A DNA stretch of 58,854 nucleotides. Origin: Prosthecobacter sp. (GTDB lineage: Bacteria; Verrucomicrobiota; Verrucomicrobiia; Verrucomicrobiales; Verrucomicrobiaceae). The stretch's first letter is position 1. Each line of letters starts with the position of its first letter. Shown piece after piece: positions 34,311-42,436 of the stretch. The stretch lies in contig NZ_JAQSEA010000080.1 of NCBI RefSeq assembly GCF_029946185.1, positions 1-58,854 of the forward strand, in the 5' to 3' direction. Under the pieces are notes generated by a model. It was not told where the DNA came from and searched no databases. It was given only the letters and a program-made list of their open reading frames with translations. Position numbers and translations under genes: made by a program.

Positions 34311-35581
34311 AACCGCGCCTGGCCATCATTGGGACGGGGGTTGCCGGACTGGGCTGCGCACACTTCTTGCAGCGGGATTTTGATCTGACGATCTTTGAGC
34401 AGAACGATTATGCTGGTGGCCATACCAATACCGTGACGGTGAGTGAAGCGGGGCGGGAGCTACCGGTGGACACCGGTTTCATGGTGTTCAATTACGTGAC
34501 GTATCCGCTCCTGAGCCGCCTGTTCAAAGAACTCGACGTGGCGACGAAGCCGACTTCGATGTCATTCAGTGTGTCGCATCTGCAAAGCGGCATTGAATAC
34601 AATGGCACTTCGATGAACCATTTGTTCGGACAGCGTCGCAATCTGATCAGTCCTCGGTTTTGGAAATTTGTCCTGCAGATCAATCGCTTCAATGCCGAGG
34701 CTGTGGCGGCGCTGGATGATCCACGCTTTGCCCGCATGACGCTACGCGATTATGTGGAAGCACGCGGTTATGGCAGTGACTTCCTCAATCTCTACATCAT
34801 CCCGATGGGCTCTGCGGTGTGGTCCACGCCGCCGGAGCTGATGCTGGAATTTCCGGCGCTGACGCTGATCCACTTCTGGCACAATCACGGGTTCCTTGGC
34901 CTGAACACGCAGCATCCGTGGCGGACGGTCACGGACGGAGCGCGGTCGTATGTGAAGAAACTAACTGCGCCGTTCAAGGATCGCATCCGGCTTGGGTCTC
35001 CCATTGTTCGCGTCGAGCGGGATGCGGAGGGGGTGAAGGTGTTTCCGCGTGATGGCGGGGCTGAGCTGTTCGACAAGGTCATCTTCGCCAGTCATGCCGA
35101 TCAATCGCTGCGCATGCTAGCCAAGCCGACTGATCTTGAAGGCGAGCTGCTCGGCTGCTTCAAATACCAGCCTAACATCGCCACGCTGCACACGGATGAG
35201 AGCTTCATGCCCAAGTCGAAAAAGTGCTGGGCCTCGTGGAACTACCGTATCAAGCCGACGGCGGGTGGTGGCATCGAGCCGAGCACGCATTACTGGATGA
35301 ACAGCCTGCAGGGGGTGTCTGACAAGACCAACTACTTCGTCGCGATCAATGCCGCTGATGAGATAGCCCCGGACAAGGTGCTGAAGCGAATCAATTACGA
35401 ACATCCACTTTTCGATCTGGCTGCAATAGATGCGCAGAAACGACTGCCTGATCTGAATCGAATATCTCGTGACCAAAGCACGTATTTTTGCGGCAGCTAC
35501 TTTCGCCACGGTTTTCATGAAGATGCTTTTGGATCAGCCGTTGGCCTTTGCCGTGACCTTATCGGAAAGGAGCCTTGGTGA
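34307..35581 (+). CDS. FAD-dependent amine-oxidase-like oxidoreductase of a CFA cluster
   Basis: A 424-residue flavoprotein. The N-terminal dinucleotide-binding loop is IIGTGVAGLGCAHFL, with the ribose Glu in FEQNDYAGGHTNT and the flavin contact VDTGFMVFN. It ends with the FAD motif TYFCGSYFRHGFHEDAFGSAV. This is the flavoprotein family usually next to DUF1365 and a CFA-type methyltransferase in Proteobacteria, including the RpoE-ChrR-controlled photooxidative-stress genes of Rhodobacter. The reaction is uncharacterised here; oxidation or reduction of a modified acyl chain is plausible. Confidence 0.85.
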   Translation: MKPRLAIIGTGVAGLGCAHFLQRDFDLTIFEQNDYAGGHTNTVTVSEAGRELPVDTGFMVFNYVTYPLLSRLFKELDVATKPTSMSFSVSHLQSGIEYNGTSMNHLFGQRRNLISPRFWKFVLQINRFNAEAVAALDDPRFARMTLRDYVEARGYGSDFLNLYIIPMGSAVWSTPPELMLEFPALTLIHFWHNHGFLGLNTQHPWRTVTDGARSYVKKLTAPFKDRIRLGSPIVRVERDAEGVKVFPRDGGAELFDKVIFASHADQSLRMLAKPTDLEGELLGCFKYQPNIATLHTDESFMPKSKKCWASWNYRIKPTAGGGIEPSTHYWMNSLQGVSDKTNYFVAINAADEIAPDKVLKRINYEHPLFDLAAIDAQKRLPDLNRISRDQSTYFCGSYFRHGFHEDAFGSAVGLCRDLIGKEPW

Positions 35582-36381
35582 TGGAAGTCGAATCCGCCAT
35601 CTATGAATGTGCGGTGATGCACCACCGGCTGCATCCGAAGGTGCATCGTTTCAATTACAATGTTTTCTACCTGTGGCTTGATCTTGATGCCATTGACAGC
35701 CTCGCTGCAAAGCTGCGCTGCTTCAGCCGCAATCGTTTCAATCTGTTCTCCTTTTATGATCGCGATCATCTGGGTCTCGGTGCCGGTGATGTGAAGGCGA
35801 ATATCCTGAAGTATCTTGGGGAGAACGAAGTGGATACCGGGCGTATCGCCAGCATCCGCCTGCTTACTTTCCCACGAGTGCTTGGCTACATCTTTAATCC
35901 GGTGTGCTTCTACTATGCCTTTGATGCTGCCGGAGAGGCGGTCTGCGCAGTGGCGGAGGTAACCAATACCTTCCACGAGCAGAAGCCGTATGTTTTGATG
36001 GAGTGTGATCGTGCGCAGCGATTTCGGCTCATTACTCCAAAGCATTTTTATGTATCACCTTTTTCGGCGCTCGATTTGAGATTTGATTTCAAACTGCAAG
36101 TGCCGGATGAGAAGCTGGAAATTCACATCGACGACGAGAAAGAGGGTGATCGCGTGCTGCTCACTTCACTTACTGGCAAACAGCGGCCGCTGACGGATGC
36201 CGCGCTGCTGCTCTGTGCGGTGAAGTATCCGCTGCTCACGCTGCGCGTGATTTTTCTCATCCACTGGCATGCGCTGCGGCTGTGGCTGAAGCGCATTCCC
36301 TGGCACCGCAAATCAGACAATGCCGGGCTGCAGCTCGGAGTTCTTCGCCCGCACGAATCCATCGCACCTCAAAAACCATGA
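35581..36381 (+). CDS. DUF1365-family protein
   Basis: A 266-residue protein. ATG at 35581 overlaps the preceding stop (TGATG) and has AAGGAG eight bases ahead. DUF1365 signatures are clear: SAIYECAVMHHRLHPKVHRFNY at the start, LTFPRVLGYIFNPVCFYYAF in the middle, EVTNTFHEQKPYVL and FYVSPFSALD. The family always travels with CFA-type methyltransferases and the preceding flavoprotein but has no assigned reaction. A hydrophobic helix near 215-240 suggests membrane contact. Its stop overlaps the next start by four bases. Confidence 0.9.
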   Translation: MEVESAIYECAVMHHRLHPKVHRFNYNVFYLWLDLDAIDSLAAKLRCFSRNRFNLFSFYDRDHLGLGAGDVKANILKYLGENEVDTGRIASIRLLTFPRVLGYIFNPVCFYYAFDAAGEAVCAVAEVTNTFHEQKPYVLMECDRAQRFRLITPKHFYVSPFSALDLRFDFKLQVPDEKLEIHIDDEKEGDRVLLTSLTGKQRPLTDAALLLCAVKYPLLTLRVIFLIHWHALRLWLKRIPWHRKSDNAGLQLGVLRPHESIAPQKP

Positions 36382-37658
36382 ACGACACAATCACCTACGA
36401 AACCGACCTCCAAGTCTCCAGCCCTGCGGCGGCGAAGCCTGGCTTTTATGAACGGCTTTTCATGCTTTCGCTGAAGCCCTTTGTTCACGGTGGTCTGAAG
36501 ATAGTTCTGCCAGATGGGCGCACCCATGTGCTGGGTGAGCATGGGGCCAAGATCACGGCGGAGATGCGCATCCGCAGCCGTGCATTTTTCAAGCACTGTG
36601 TTTTGTATGGCAATGTCGGATTCGGCGAGGCCTACGTCGAGGGTGAATGGGAGACGGATGACATCGCGGCGGTGATTGAGTGGTTTATCCTGAACCTCTC
36701 GAAGTCACAGGGATCGCGCACTTCGTCCAGCAAGATGGCCTTTGTGAATTTGCTCAACTTAGTGAACCGCGCGCATCATCTGCTGCGGCCGAACAGTGTG
36801 AGCACCAGCCGACGCAACATTGCCGAACATTACGATCTGGGGAATGAATTCTACTCTCTCTGGCTCGACGAGACGATGACGTACTCTGCGGCGCGTTTTG
36901 AACATCCCGGTCAGCCGCTGGCGGAGGCGCAGCATTCCAAATACGAGGCGCTCTGCCAGAAGCTGCAGCTCAAGCCGGGAGATCATGTGCTCGAAATCGG
37001 CTGTGGCTGGGGCGGATTTTCCTGCCATGCCGCGAAGCATCACGGCTGCCGCATCACCGCTGTCACGATTTCAGAGGAGCAGCACAAGTATGCCACTGAA
37101 CGCGTGGCGCGCGAAGGGTTGGCTGATCAGGTGGAAATCCGCCTGCAAGACTATCGACACATCACTGGGAAGTTCGACAAGATCGCCTCCATCGAAATGC
37201 TTGAGGCTGTGGGTGACAAGTATCTTGAAACCTACTTCGCAAAGTGTGCTGAAGTTCTGAAGCCGGAAGGCATGCTGGCTTTCCAGATGATCACGGTGGC
37301 CGACTGCCAGCACAAAGATCTGCGCGATGGAGTGGACTGGATTCAAAAGCACATCTTCCCGGGCTCGCTGCTTCTAAGTGTGGGGCGTGTCAATGAAGCC
37401 ATCAACCGCACCAGCGAACTCTTCATGCATGGGCTCGAAGATCTGGGCGCGTCGTATGCGAAGACACTGAGTCTGTGGTTTGAGCGCTTCAATGCCAAGC
37501 TCACGGAGGTGAAGTCGCTCGGCTTTGATGACCGCTTTGTCCGCAAGTGGAATTTCTACCTGCAATACTGCGAAGCGGCCTTTGCCACGCGGAACATCAG
37601 CGTGGTGCAGGCCGTTTACACCCGCCCCAACAACGCTACTCTGCATCAAACCTTCTAA
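36378..37658 (+). CDS. CFA-synthase-family SAM methyltransferase with altered active site
   Basis: A 426-residue protein of the cyclopropane-fatty-acid synthase family, started at MNDTITYETDLQVSS (36378). The SAM loop is VLEIGCGWGGFSC (from about 204), and HYDLGNEFYSLWLDETMTYS is the family's lipid-facing segment. In E. coli Cfa a Cys and a His hold bicarbonate; here the Cys position in YSCAYW is Ala171 (YSAARF), and the His of the LLHTIGS strand appears replaced (FQMIT, 302-306), while the Glu of MLEAVG (276) remains. It may therefore make a methyl or methylene branch rather than a cyclopropane. Confidence 0.85.
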   Translation: MNDTITYETDLQVSSPAAAKPGFYERLFMLSLKPFVHGGLKIVLPDGRTHVLGEHGAKITAEMRIRSRAFFKHCVLYGNVGFGEAYVEGEWETDDIAAVIEWFILNLSKSQGSRTSSSKMAFVNLLNLVNRAHHLLRPNSVSTSRRNIAEHYDLGNEFYSLWLDETMTYSAARFEHPGQPLAEAQHSKYEALCQKLQLKPGDHVLEIGCGWGGFSCHAAKHHGCRITAVTISEEQHKYATERVAREGLADQVEIRLQDYRHITGKFDKIASIEMLEAVGDKYLETYFAKCAEVLKPEGMLAFQMITVADCQHKDLRDGVDWIQKHIFPGSLLLSVGRVNEAINRTSELFMHGLEDLGASYAKTLSLWFERFNAKLTEVKSLGFDDRFVRKWNFYLQYCEAAFATRNISVVQAVYTRPNNATLHQTF

Positions 37659-37663
37659 GCGCC

Positions 37664-37996
37664 ATGATCTGGTTTCTTCGTTTCTTTTTTCTCCTAGTGC
37701 TGGGGTCCATGCTCGCCGTCACGAGCTGGGCATCCACGCAATGTCCGCTCTGGGAGATTCCGGGATCTGTGGGCGGTCATCCGTGGTTCATTGCCACGCT
37801 GTTTGACACTTATTGGGCCTTTCTCACCTTCTACTGCTGGGTCGCCTATAAGGAGCGCTCGTGGCTTGGCCGCATTGGCTGGCTGGTCGGCATTCTGCTG
37901 CTCGGCAATATCGCGATGGCGGTCTATATGCTCATCCTGCTTTTCCGTGTGCCGACGAGTGCGCGCATGGAAGACCTCCTCCTACGCAAAGCATGA
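37664..37996 (+). CDS. Small membrane protein, DUF1475-like
   Basis: A 110-residue protein started at MIWFLRFFFLLVLGSM (37664). It has three hydrophobic helices (about 3-20, 40-60, 70-95) and a loop ASTQCPLWEIPGSVGGHPW before TLFDTYWAFLTFYCWVAYKE. This matches the DUF1475 pattern of small three-helix proteins found in methyltransferase/CFA clusters. The gene starts six bases after the CFA-type stop and overlaps the next gene by four bases. The function is unknown. Confidence 0.75.
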   Translation: MIWFLRFFFLLVLGSMLAVTSWASTQCPLWEIPGSVGGHPWFIATLFDTYWAFLTFYCWVAYKERSWLGRIGWLVGILLLGNIAMAVYMLILLFRVPTSARMEDLLLRKA

Positions 37997-38493
37997 CTGA
38001 ACCCGTCAAGCGCGAATCTATCTGGCGGCGCTGGGTGGTGAAGCCGGTCGTGGCGCAACTGGCGCAGGGGACCACTCCTGCCAAAATCGCGCAGGCCATT
38101 GCCTTCGGTGTCACGACGGGGGTCTTTCCACTGCTGGGAACCACGACGGTGCTTGCTTTGGCAGTGGGCTTTGTGTTGAAGCTCAATCAACCGGTACTGC
38201 AGGTTTTTCGTGAGCTGACCTATCCGCTGCACCTTGCCACGCTTCTGCTCTTCATGCGCGCGGGGGAGTCGCTGTTTGGTGCTGAGCATGTGCCGCTTTC
38301 CATTCCCATGATGATGGAGCGTTTCTTAACCGCCCCCGGACAGTTCATGGCCGACTACGGAATGATCGGTCTTTACGGTGTGGTCGTGTGGCTGCTGATC
38401 GCGCCGCTGCTCCTCGGGTTAGTTTATTTCATCAGCAAATTTCTGGTCGAGAAACTCTCCAAACGCTTCAACTTCGCACGCCATGACGCATGA
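37993..38493 (+). CDS. DUF2062 membrane protein
   Basis: A 166-residue protein. The motif LAQGTTPAKIAQAIAFGVTTGVFPLLGTTT followed by LNQPVLQVFRELTYPLHL is the DUF2062 signature, with two or three membrane helices (about 35-70, 90-105 and 125-150). Such proteins are often found with glycosyl or acyl transferases and lipid genes; their role is not established. It overlaps the preceding gene by four bases and the next by 11, so translation is coupled. Confidence 0.85.
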   Translation: MTEPVKRESIWRRWVVKPVVAQLAQGTTPAKIAQAIAFGVTTGVFPLLGTTTVLALAVGFVLKLNQPVLQVFRELTYPLHLATLLLFMRAGESLFGAEHVPLSIPMMMERFLTAPGQFMADYGMIGLYGVVVWLLIAPLLLGLVYFISKFLVEKLSKRFNFARHDA

Positions 38494-39274
38494 ATTTTTG
38501 TTCCTAATCGGCATTGGCACGGCGGTGGCGTTCGTGTTGTTTACGCTCACTTGGTGGCTCAGTTTGAAACTGAACAATTTCAGTTTTGTCGACGTAACGT
38601 GGTCTTACGCGCTCGCGGTCATTGCGCCGCTTTACGCAATATTAGGTGGCGGCTTTACGCAGCGAAAAATGATCGCGATGACGATGGGTGTGCTGTGGAG
38701 TCTGCGACTGGGCACTTATCTTTTCTTTCGGGTTAAAGGCCACCATCCACATGAGGATGTGCGCTACGCCGTGCTGCGTGAGAAATGGAAGGAGGGTCTG
38801 GCGAAGAACTTTTTCTTTTTCTTCCAGGCTCAGGCCTTGCTCATTGTGCTGCTGGCAGTGCCGGTGTTGCTCGCGTGCTTGAATCCAGCGCCGCAGTTGG
38901 GTGTTATCGAAATGATCGGGGCCGGTGTGTGGTTGGTGGGTATCTGTGGCGAGGGCTTGAGCGATGCTCAGATGAAGCGTTTCAAAGCGGACCCAACTAG
39001 CAAAGGCAAGGTGTGTCAGGTCGGTCTCTGGCACTACTCGCGGCATCCGAACTACTTCTTCGAGTCCGTCGTGTGGTGGGGATTCTGGCTCTTCGCCTGC
39101 GGCTCGCCTTGGGGCTGGGCCACTGTGTATGCTCCTGCTTTGATCCTGTATTTTTTGCTGCGTGTCACCGGCATCCCACTGACGGAAGAATGTTCTGTGA
39201 AGAGCAAGGGGGATGCCTATCGCGAATACCAGCGCACCACGAGTGCCTTTGTGCCGTGGCCGCCAAAAAGTTGA
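38483..39274 (+). CDS. DUF1295 / steroid 5-alpha-reductase-like membrane protein
   Basis: A 263-residue membrane protein with about six helices. The C-terminal signature is LWHYSRHPNYFFESVVWWGFW, then GIPLTEE...KGDAYREYQRTTSAFVPW, as in DUF1295 and isoprenylcysteine-methyltransferase/5-alpha-reductase relatives, which bind NADPH or SAM in that region. In Proteobacterial CFA clusters the same family is a regular member, suggesting reduction of a modified acyl chain. It overlaps the DUF2062 gene by 11 bases. Confidence 0.85.
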   Translation: MTHEFLFLIGIGTAVAFVLFTLTWWLSLKLNNFSFVDVTWSYALAVIAPLYAILGGGFTQRKMIAMTMGVLWSLRLGTYLFFRVKGHHPHEDVRYAVLREKWKEGLAKNFFFFFQAQALLIVLLAVPVLLACLNPAPQLGVIEMIGAGVWLVGICGEGLSDAQMKRFKADPTSKGKVCQVGLWHYSRHPNYFFESVVWWGFWLFACGSPWGWATVYAPALILYFLLRVTGIPLTEECSVKSKGDAYREYQRTTSAFVPWPPKS

Positions 39275-39314
39275 ATCCAGTCTTTCTCCAAGGTCGCACA
39301 ACTCACCAAACCGC

Positions 39315-40352
39315 ATGAGCACCATCAACGCCATCCTCGCCAAGAACATCCTGCCGGACACCATGATCCGGCTCGGCATCCGCCAGCGTCTTGCCGAGAC
39401 TCTGCGGGAGAACAAACAGCCCACCACCGAAGCGCAGCGCGCTGCTTTGATGCGCTATGTGCAGGATCTCAAGCAGATGCCGGTGGCCATTGCGACGGAT
39501 GAGGCCAACGAGCAGCATTATGAAGTGCCCACCCGGTTTTACCAGCTCGTGCTCGGCAAGCATTTGAAGTATAGCTCGGGTTACTGGCCGGATGAAAAGA
39601 CGACCTTCGATGAATCTGAGGCGGCGATGCTGAGACTGACGTGTGAGCGCGCTGAGTTGCAGGATGGGCAAAGCATTCTCGAACTGGGCTGCGGCTGGGG
39701 CTCCCTGTCACTGTGGATGGCAGAGCATTATCCGAATGCGAAGATCACCAGCGTGTCCAACTCGCGCACGCAGAAGCTGTTTATCGATGGTGAGGCTGAG
39801 AAGCGCGGGTTGAAAAACCTGACAATCATCACGGCGAACATGATTCACTTCGAAGGTGTGGGCACGGGTGTCTTTGACCGCTGTGTGTCGGTGGAGATGT
39901 TTGAGCACATGAAGAACTACCAGGAACTGCTGCGCCGTGTTTCCACATGGTTGAAGCCGCGCGGGAAGCTCTTCGTTCACATCTTCACCCACCGTGAATA
40001 CGCCTACCATTACGAGGTGCGCAGCGAGGACGACTGGATGGCGAAATATTTCTTCACCGGCGGTCAGATGCCCAGCGATGATCTGCTGCTCTACTTCCAG
40101 GATGATTTGAAAATCGAAGACCACTGGTGCGTGAGCGGCCAGCATTACTCCAAGACTAGCGAGGCCTGGCTGGCGAACATGGATGCGCACAAGGCGGAGA
40201 TATTGCCACTGTTTGCCGAAACGTACGGCAAAGATCAGGTGACCAAGTGGTGGGTCTGGTGGCGCTTGTTCTTCCTCGCCTGCGCCGAACTGTGGGGATA
40301 CCGCGGTGGCGAGGAATGGATTGTTTCACACTATCGCTTTATCAAACCATGA
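39315..40352 (+). CDS. Coclaurine-N-methyltransferase-like SAM methyltransferase
   Basis: A 345-residue SAM enzyme of the CFA superfamily, started at MSTINAILAKNILPD (39315). It follows the plant coclaurine N-methyltransferase pattern almost end to end: EQHYEVPTRFYQLVLGKHLKYSSGYW, ILELGCGWGSLSLWMAEHYP (from 120), FVHIFTHREYAYHYE, MPSDDLLLYFQDDLKIEDHW and GQHYSKTSEAWLANMD. The catalytic Glu194, Glu197 and His198 of EMFEHMKNY are kept. Substrate in bacteria is unknown; an amine lipid or unsaturated acyl chain is plausible. A 40-base gap precedes it; the stop overlaps the TPR start. Confidence 0.85.
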   Translation: MSTINAILAKNILPDTMIRLGIRQRLAETLRENKQPTTEAQRAALMRYVQDLKQMPVAIATDEANEQHYEVPTRFYQLVLGKHLKYSSGYWPDEKTTFDESEAAMLRLTCERAELQDGQSILELGCGWGSLSLWMAEHYPNAKITSVSNSRTQKLFIDGEAEKRGLKNLTIITANMIHFEGVGTGVFDRCVSVEMFEHMKNYQELLRRVSTWLKPRGKLFVHIFTHREYAYHYEVRSEDDWMAKYFFTGGQMPSDDLLLYFQDDLKIEDHWCVSGQHYSKTSEAWLANMDAHKAEILPLFAETYGKDQVTKWWVWWRLFFLACAELWGYRGGEEWIVSHYRFIKP

Positions 40353-41095
40353 AAACGACACTCACTCTTTTGGCTGCCACGCTCTTGGCAGGGCATGCCT
40401 TTGGTGACTTCGCCGAACTCGTAAAGCAAGGCGATGCGGCTGATGCCAAGTTCAAGGCGGATGCGGCGCTGGAGTCCTACCTGCCTGCTGAAAAGCTGAA
40501 TCCCAATGATGCTTCGCTGCTGGTGAAAATCGCGAGGCAGTATGTGTATCGCATGGCGGACCTGTCCTCCAAGGCCGAGCAGTTGAAGGCAGGACGCACT
40601 GCACTCGATTATTCTGAACGAGCGGTGAAGCTGGCTCCCAAGGATTCGGATCCGCATCTCGCGGTCGCCATCTGCCTTGGCAAACTTTCTCCGCTTCTCG
40701 GCAACAAGGGCAGCATCGAGGCCTCACACAAGATCAAATCCGAGGCAGGAACTGCGGTGAAGCTCAACCCCAAGGACGACTTTGCCTGGCACCTGTTGGG
40801 GCGCTGGAATCAGGAACTGGCGCAGATTGGTGGGCTGACACGTGCTGTGGCCATGGTCGTTTACGGCTCTCTGCCCAGTGCTTCCTATAACGAGGCGGTG
40901 CAGAATTTTCAGAAAGCCATCGCGTTGAATCCGAACCGCTTGATCCATCATGTCGAACTTGGTCGCACCTACGCCCTGATGGGACGCAAGGAGGAGGCGA
41001 AGAAGTTCATCGAAAAAGGCCTCGCGATGTCGAACCGGGATCGGGATGACCCAGAGACGAAGGAGCGGGGTCGGAAGACGCTGCAGGAGCTCTAA
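40349..41095 (+). CDS. Exported TPR protein, last gene of the lipid operon
   Basis: A 248-residue protein with a signal peptide (MKTTLTLLAATLLAGHAFG). TPR-like helices follow, with PNDASLLVKIARQYVYRM and PKDSDPHLAVAICLGKLSPLLG, then FQKAIALNPNRLIHHVELGRTYALMGR. The arrangement recalls the regulator-of-microtubule-dynamics-like TPR proteins common in Bacteroidota and Verrucomicrobiota. Its start codon overlaps the preceding stop (ATGA), tying it to the operon although its role in lipid chemistry is unclear. It converges with the MFS gene, 21 bases away. Confidence 0.8.
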   Translation: MKTTLTLLAATLLAGHAFGDFAELVKQGDAADAKFKADAALESYLPAEKLNPNDASLLVKIARQYVYRMADLSSKAEQLKAGRTALDYSERAVKLAPKDSDPHLAVAICLGKLSPLLGNKGSIEASHKIKSEAGTAVKLNPKDDFAWHLLGRWNQELAQIGGLTRAVAMVVYGSLPSASYNEAVQNFQKAIALNPNRLIHHVELGRTYALMGRKEEAKKFIEKGLAMSNRDRDDPETKERGRKTLQEL

Positions 41096-41116
41096 TGAGC
41101 TTCCCGGTCCTGCCAC

Positions 41117-42382
41117 TCAGGCACCCGCTTTCGCGGGAGCTGAGCGACCCTCTCCTTCCACCTCTGGAAGAAACATGGTCAGCAGGCCCAGGAGGGGCAG
41201 GAAGGCGCAGAAGTGGAAGACGAAGTTGATGCCGTGGAGGTCCGCGACTTTTCCCAGCACGGCGGAGCCAATGCCTGCGATGCCAAATGCCATGCCAAAG
41301 AACAGCCCTGCGATCATGCCAACTTTTCCAGGCATGAGTTCCTGAGCATAGACCAGGATGGCTGAGAATGCGGAGGCGAGGATGAGGCCGATGATGACCG
41401 TGAGCACCGCGGTGAGCGCCAGCCCGGCATGCGGCAGCCACAGGGAGAAGGGCGCGGCCCCCAGGATGGAAAACCAGATGACGCGCTTGCGGCCAATGCG
41501 ATCACCCACCGGTCCGCCCACGATGGTGCCCAGGGCGACGGCAAAGAGGAACAGGAACAGGTAATACTGCGAGGTCTGCACCGAGACATGGAAACGCTCC
41601 ATGAGGTAGAAGGTGTAGTAGTTGCTCAGACTGACCAGATACACGTATTTGGAAAAGATCAGCATCACCAGGATGGCCATGGCAAAAGCCACCCTGCCGG
41701 AAGTCGGGCGGGACTGGGCTGCGGCGGCGGTGCGCGCCTGTTTGCGCTGGATGCGATGCAAATTCCGCGCCTGCCACATCCCGACCTGCCACAGCACGAA
41801 GACGCCCAGCATTGCGATGATGGAGAACCAGGACAAGGCAGCCTGCCCATGGGGCACGATGAACCAAGCCGCCAGCAAGGGGCCGATGGATGAGCCTGCA
41901 TTGCCACCCACCTGAAACAGTGACTGCGCCAGCCCGCGCCTTCTTCCTGCTGCCATGTGGGCGATGCGTGATGCCTCTGGATGGAAGATGGCGGAGCCTG
42001 AGCCGACCAACGCCGAGGCGACCAAGATGGCCGGGTAACTGCCCGCTTTGGAGAGGGCGAGCAATCCCACCAGTGTCAGACCCATGCCCACCGGCAGGGA
42101 GTAGGGCAGCGGACGCTTGTCTGTGATGTATCCCACCAACGGCTGCAGCAGGGAGGCCGTGACCTGGAAGGTCAGCGTGATGAGTCCGAGTTGGGTAAAA
42201 GTGAGTCCGTACGATTCCTTGAGCACTGGATAGATGGCAGGCAGGAGGGCCTGAATGGTGTCATTCAGCATGTGCGAAAAGCTGATGGCAAACAGCAGCG
42301 CGAAGACGGTTTCTTTTGAGTCCGGCGTTGCGCTGGGGGCGATCGCGTGAGTTGGTTGGTCCTCGATCATCGTGTCATTCAT
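41117..42382 (-). CDS. MFS exporter, fosmidomycin-resistance (Fsr) type
   Basis: A 421-residue, 12-helix inner-membrane transporter, started at MNDTMIEDQPTHA (42382). The first helix ends SHMLNDTIQALLPAIYPVLKE, which with the following QLGLITLTFQ is the hallmark of the Fsr/YfnC family; the loop GYITDKRPLPY and the helix SGSAIFHPEASRIAHMAAG also match. Fsr of E. coli exports fosmidomycin; natural substrates are unknown. The AraC gene lies 54 bases upstream on the same strand and may regulate it. Confidence 0.85.
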   Translation of the reverse strand: MNDTMIEDQPTHAIAPSATPDSKETVFALLFAISFSHMLNDTIQALLPAIYPVLKESYGLTFTQLGLITLTFQVTASLLQPLVGYITDKRPLPYSLPVGMGLTLVGLLALSKAGSYPAILVASALVGSGSAIFHPEASRIAHMAAGRRRGLAQSLFQVGGNAGSSIGPLLAAWFIVPHGQAALSWFSIIAMLGVFVLWQVGMWQARNLHRIQRKQARTAAAAQSRPTSGRVAFAMAILVMLIFSKYVYLVSLSNYYTFYLMERFHVSVQTSQYYLFLFLFAVALGTIVGGPVGDRIGRKRVIWFSILGAAPFSLWLPHAGLALTAVLTVIIGLILASAFSAILVYAQELMPGKVGMIAGLFFGMAFGIAGIGSAVLGKVADLHGINFVFHFCAFLPLLGLLTMFLPEVEGEGRSAPAKAGA

Positions 42383-42436
42383 AGGGACGAAGATTCTTCG
42401 CCTGAAGGCCTGAGTGCACAATCTGGCGGGCTGGTG

